64,000 nucleotides of DNA from Thermoactinomycetaceae bacterium (GTDB lineage Bacteria > Bacillota > Bacilli > Thermoactinomycetales > Thermoactinomycetaceae). The notes below the pieces were generated by a model. The model saw nothing but the letters and a program-made list of their open reading frames with translations, had not been told where the DNA came from and did no database searches. Position 1 is the first letter of the stretch. Every line of letters begins with the position of its first letter. Both the position numbers and the translations under genes were made by a program. Positions 63,240 through 64,000 of the stretch are shown here, one piece after another. Where the stretch lies: the NCBI GenBank assembly GCA_025449975.1, contig JANWIG010000043.1, positions 1 to 64,000 of the forward strand, written 5' to 3'.

Positions 63240-63469
63240 TGCGGTATACATTAGAAGTGTTATTAAAGAATCAAAATACTGCTTTATCAAGAATTATGTT
63301 ATTATACACACGTCACGGTGTAAAAATTGACCAGCTAACTTATCAAGGCGGTGAAGGGTCTGATTTATCACGTATGTCGATTACGACACAATGTGAGCCG
63401 AAGGTAGTTGAAAAAATGGTCAGACTGTTAAATAAACAGATTGATGTACTTCGTGTGCAAAGGGTTTAA
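63239..63469 (+). CDS. ilvN: Acetolactate synthase small subunit, short ACT-only form
   Basis: A 76-residue ACT domain (MRYTLEVLLKNQNTALSRIM ... LLNKQIDVLRVQRV). It would bind valine and regulate IlvB. Bacillus IlvH has about 170 residues with a second domain; this one resembles the short IlvM/IlvN class. ATG overlaps the ilvB TAA by one base, with GGGAGG upstream. Confidence 0.85.
   Translation: MRYTLEVLLKNQNTALSRIMLLYTRHGVKIDQLTYQGGEGSDLSRMSITTQCEPKVVEKMVRLLNKQIDVLRVQRV

Positions 63470-64000
<531 letters not shown>

Overview
The window looks like a chromosome segment of a low-GC, endospore-forming member of the Bacillales. It carries the sporulation genes spoIIGA, sigE, sigG, spoVD, spoVE, a ylaJ-type lipoprotein and an rsfA-like regulator. 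It also has bacillithiol synthesis (bshC), a meso-diaminopimelate type MurE, strong AGGAGG ribosome sites, frequent TTG starts and T-box leaders. Gene order follows Bacillus in several blocks (ylaH-ylaI-ylaJ; ylbO-ylbP-panE-bshC-mraZ; the dcw cluster; spoIIGA-sigE-sigG; ylmC to ylmH, divIVA, ileS). A few features differ from Bacillus subtilis: murF lies inside dcw, ahcY sits next to mraZ, divIB is missing at its usual place, and DivIVA is very long. These would fit a Thermoactinomycetaceae-like lineage, but that is only a guess.

Layout. 1-928: the trailing end of one CRISPR array, then a leader-like block with its own promoter, then a second array of six repeats; no cas genes are in the window. 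1034-6083: a GntR/UTRA regulator, a small ORF that seems to start at CTG, an M23 peptidase, a PAP2 phosphatase and small conserved proteins. 6342-8553: speA and yktB on the minus strand. 8788-14798: an M17 aminopeptidase, a glycerophosphodiesterase, endonuclease IV, ylaH/I/J and a metallo-hydrolase. 14990-16947: a thioredoxin-like protein, CcdA and ResA, a small extracytoplasmic thiol-redox group. 17142-22073: cysK, a MidA-type methyltransferase, a DUF2626-like protein, an enoyl-CoA hydratase, an rsfA/ylbO-like regulator and ylbP. 22465-24669: a decayed leucine-catabolism cluster in which intact biotin carrier and HMG-CoA lyase genes sit between two pseudogenes. 24773-29011: panE, bshC and ahcY, the last preceded by a possible Cys-rich leader ORF.

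29078-47927 is the division and cell-wall cluster: a MraZ operator, mraZ, rsmH, ftsL, a PASTA-less class B PBP, a DUF4352-like membrane protein, spoVD, murE, murF, mraY, murD, spoVE, murG, murB, ftsA, ftsZ. 48034-50682 holds the spoIIG locus, with a promoter that keeps the 22-bp spacer typical of spoIIG, then sigE and sigG. 50851-55720 is ylmC to ylmH and a DivIVA with Asn-rich repeats. 55770-58877 is an Ile T-box and ileS. After an orphan PTS EIIB, the right end is the branched-chain amino acid operon ilvE-ilvB-ilvN-ilvC (cut by the window end) behind a consensus promoter and two tandem T-boxes, one reading a Val codon and the other an Ile codon.

All calls are from reading the sequence and recalling family features; no database search was run.
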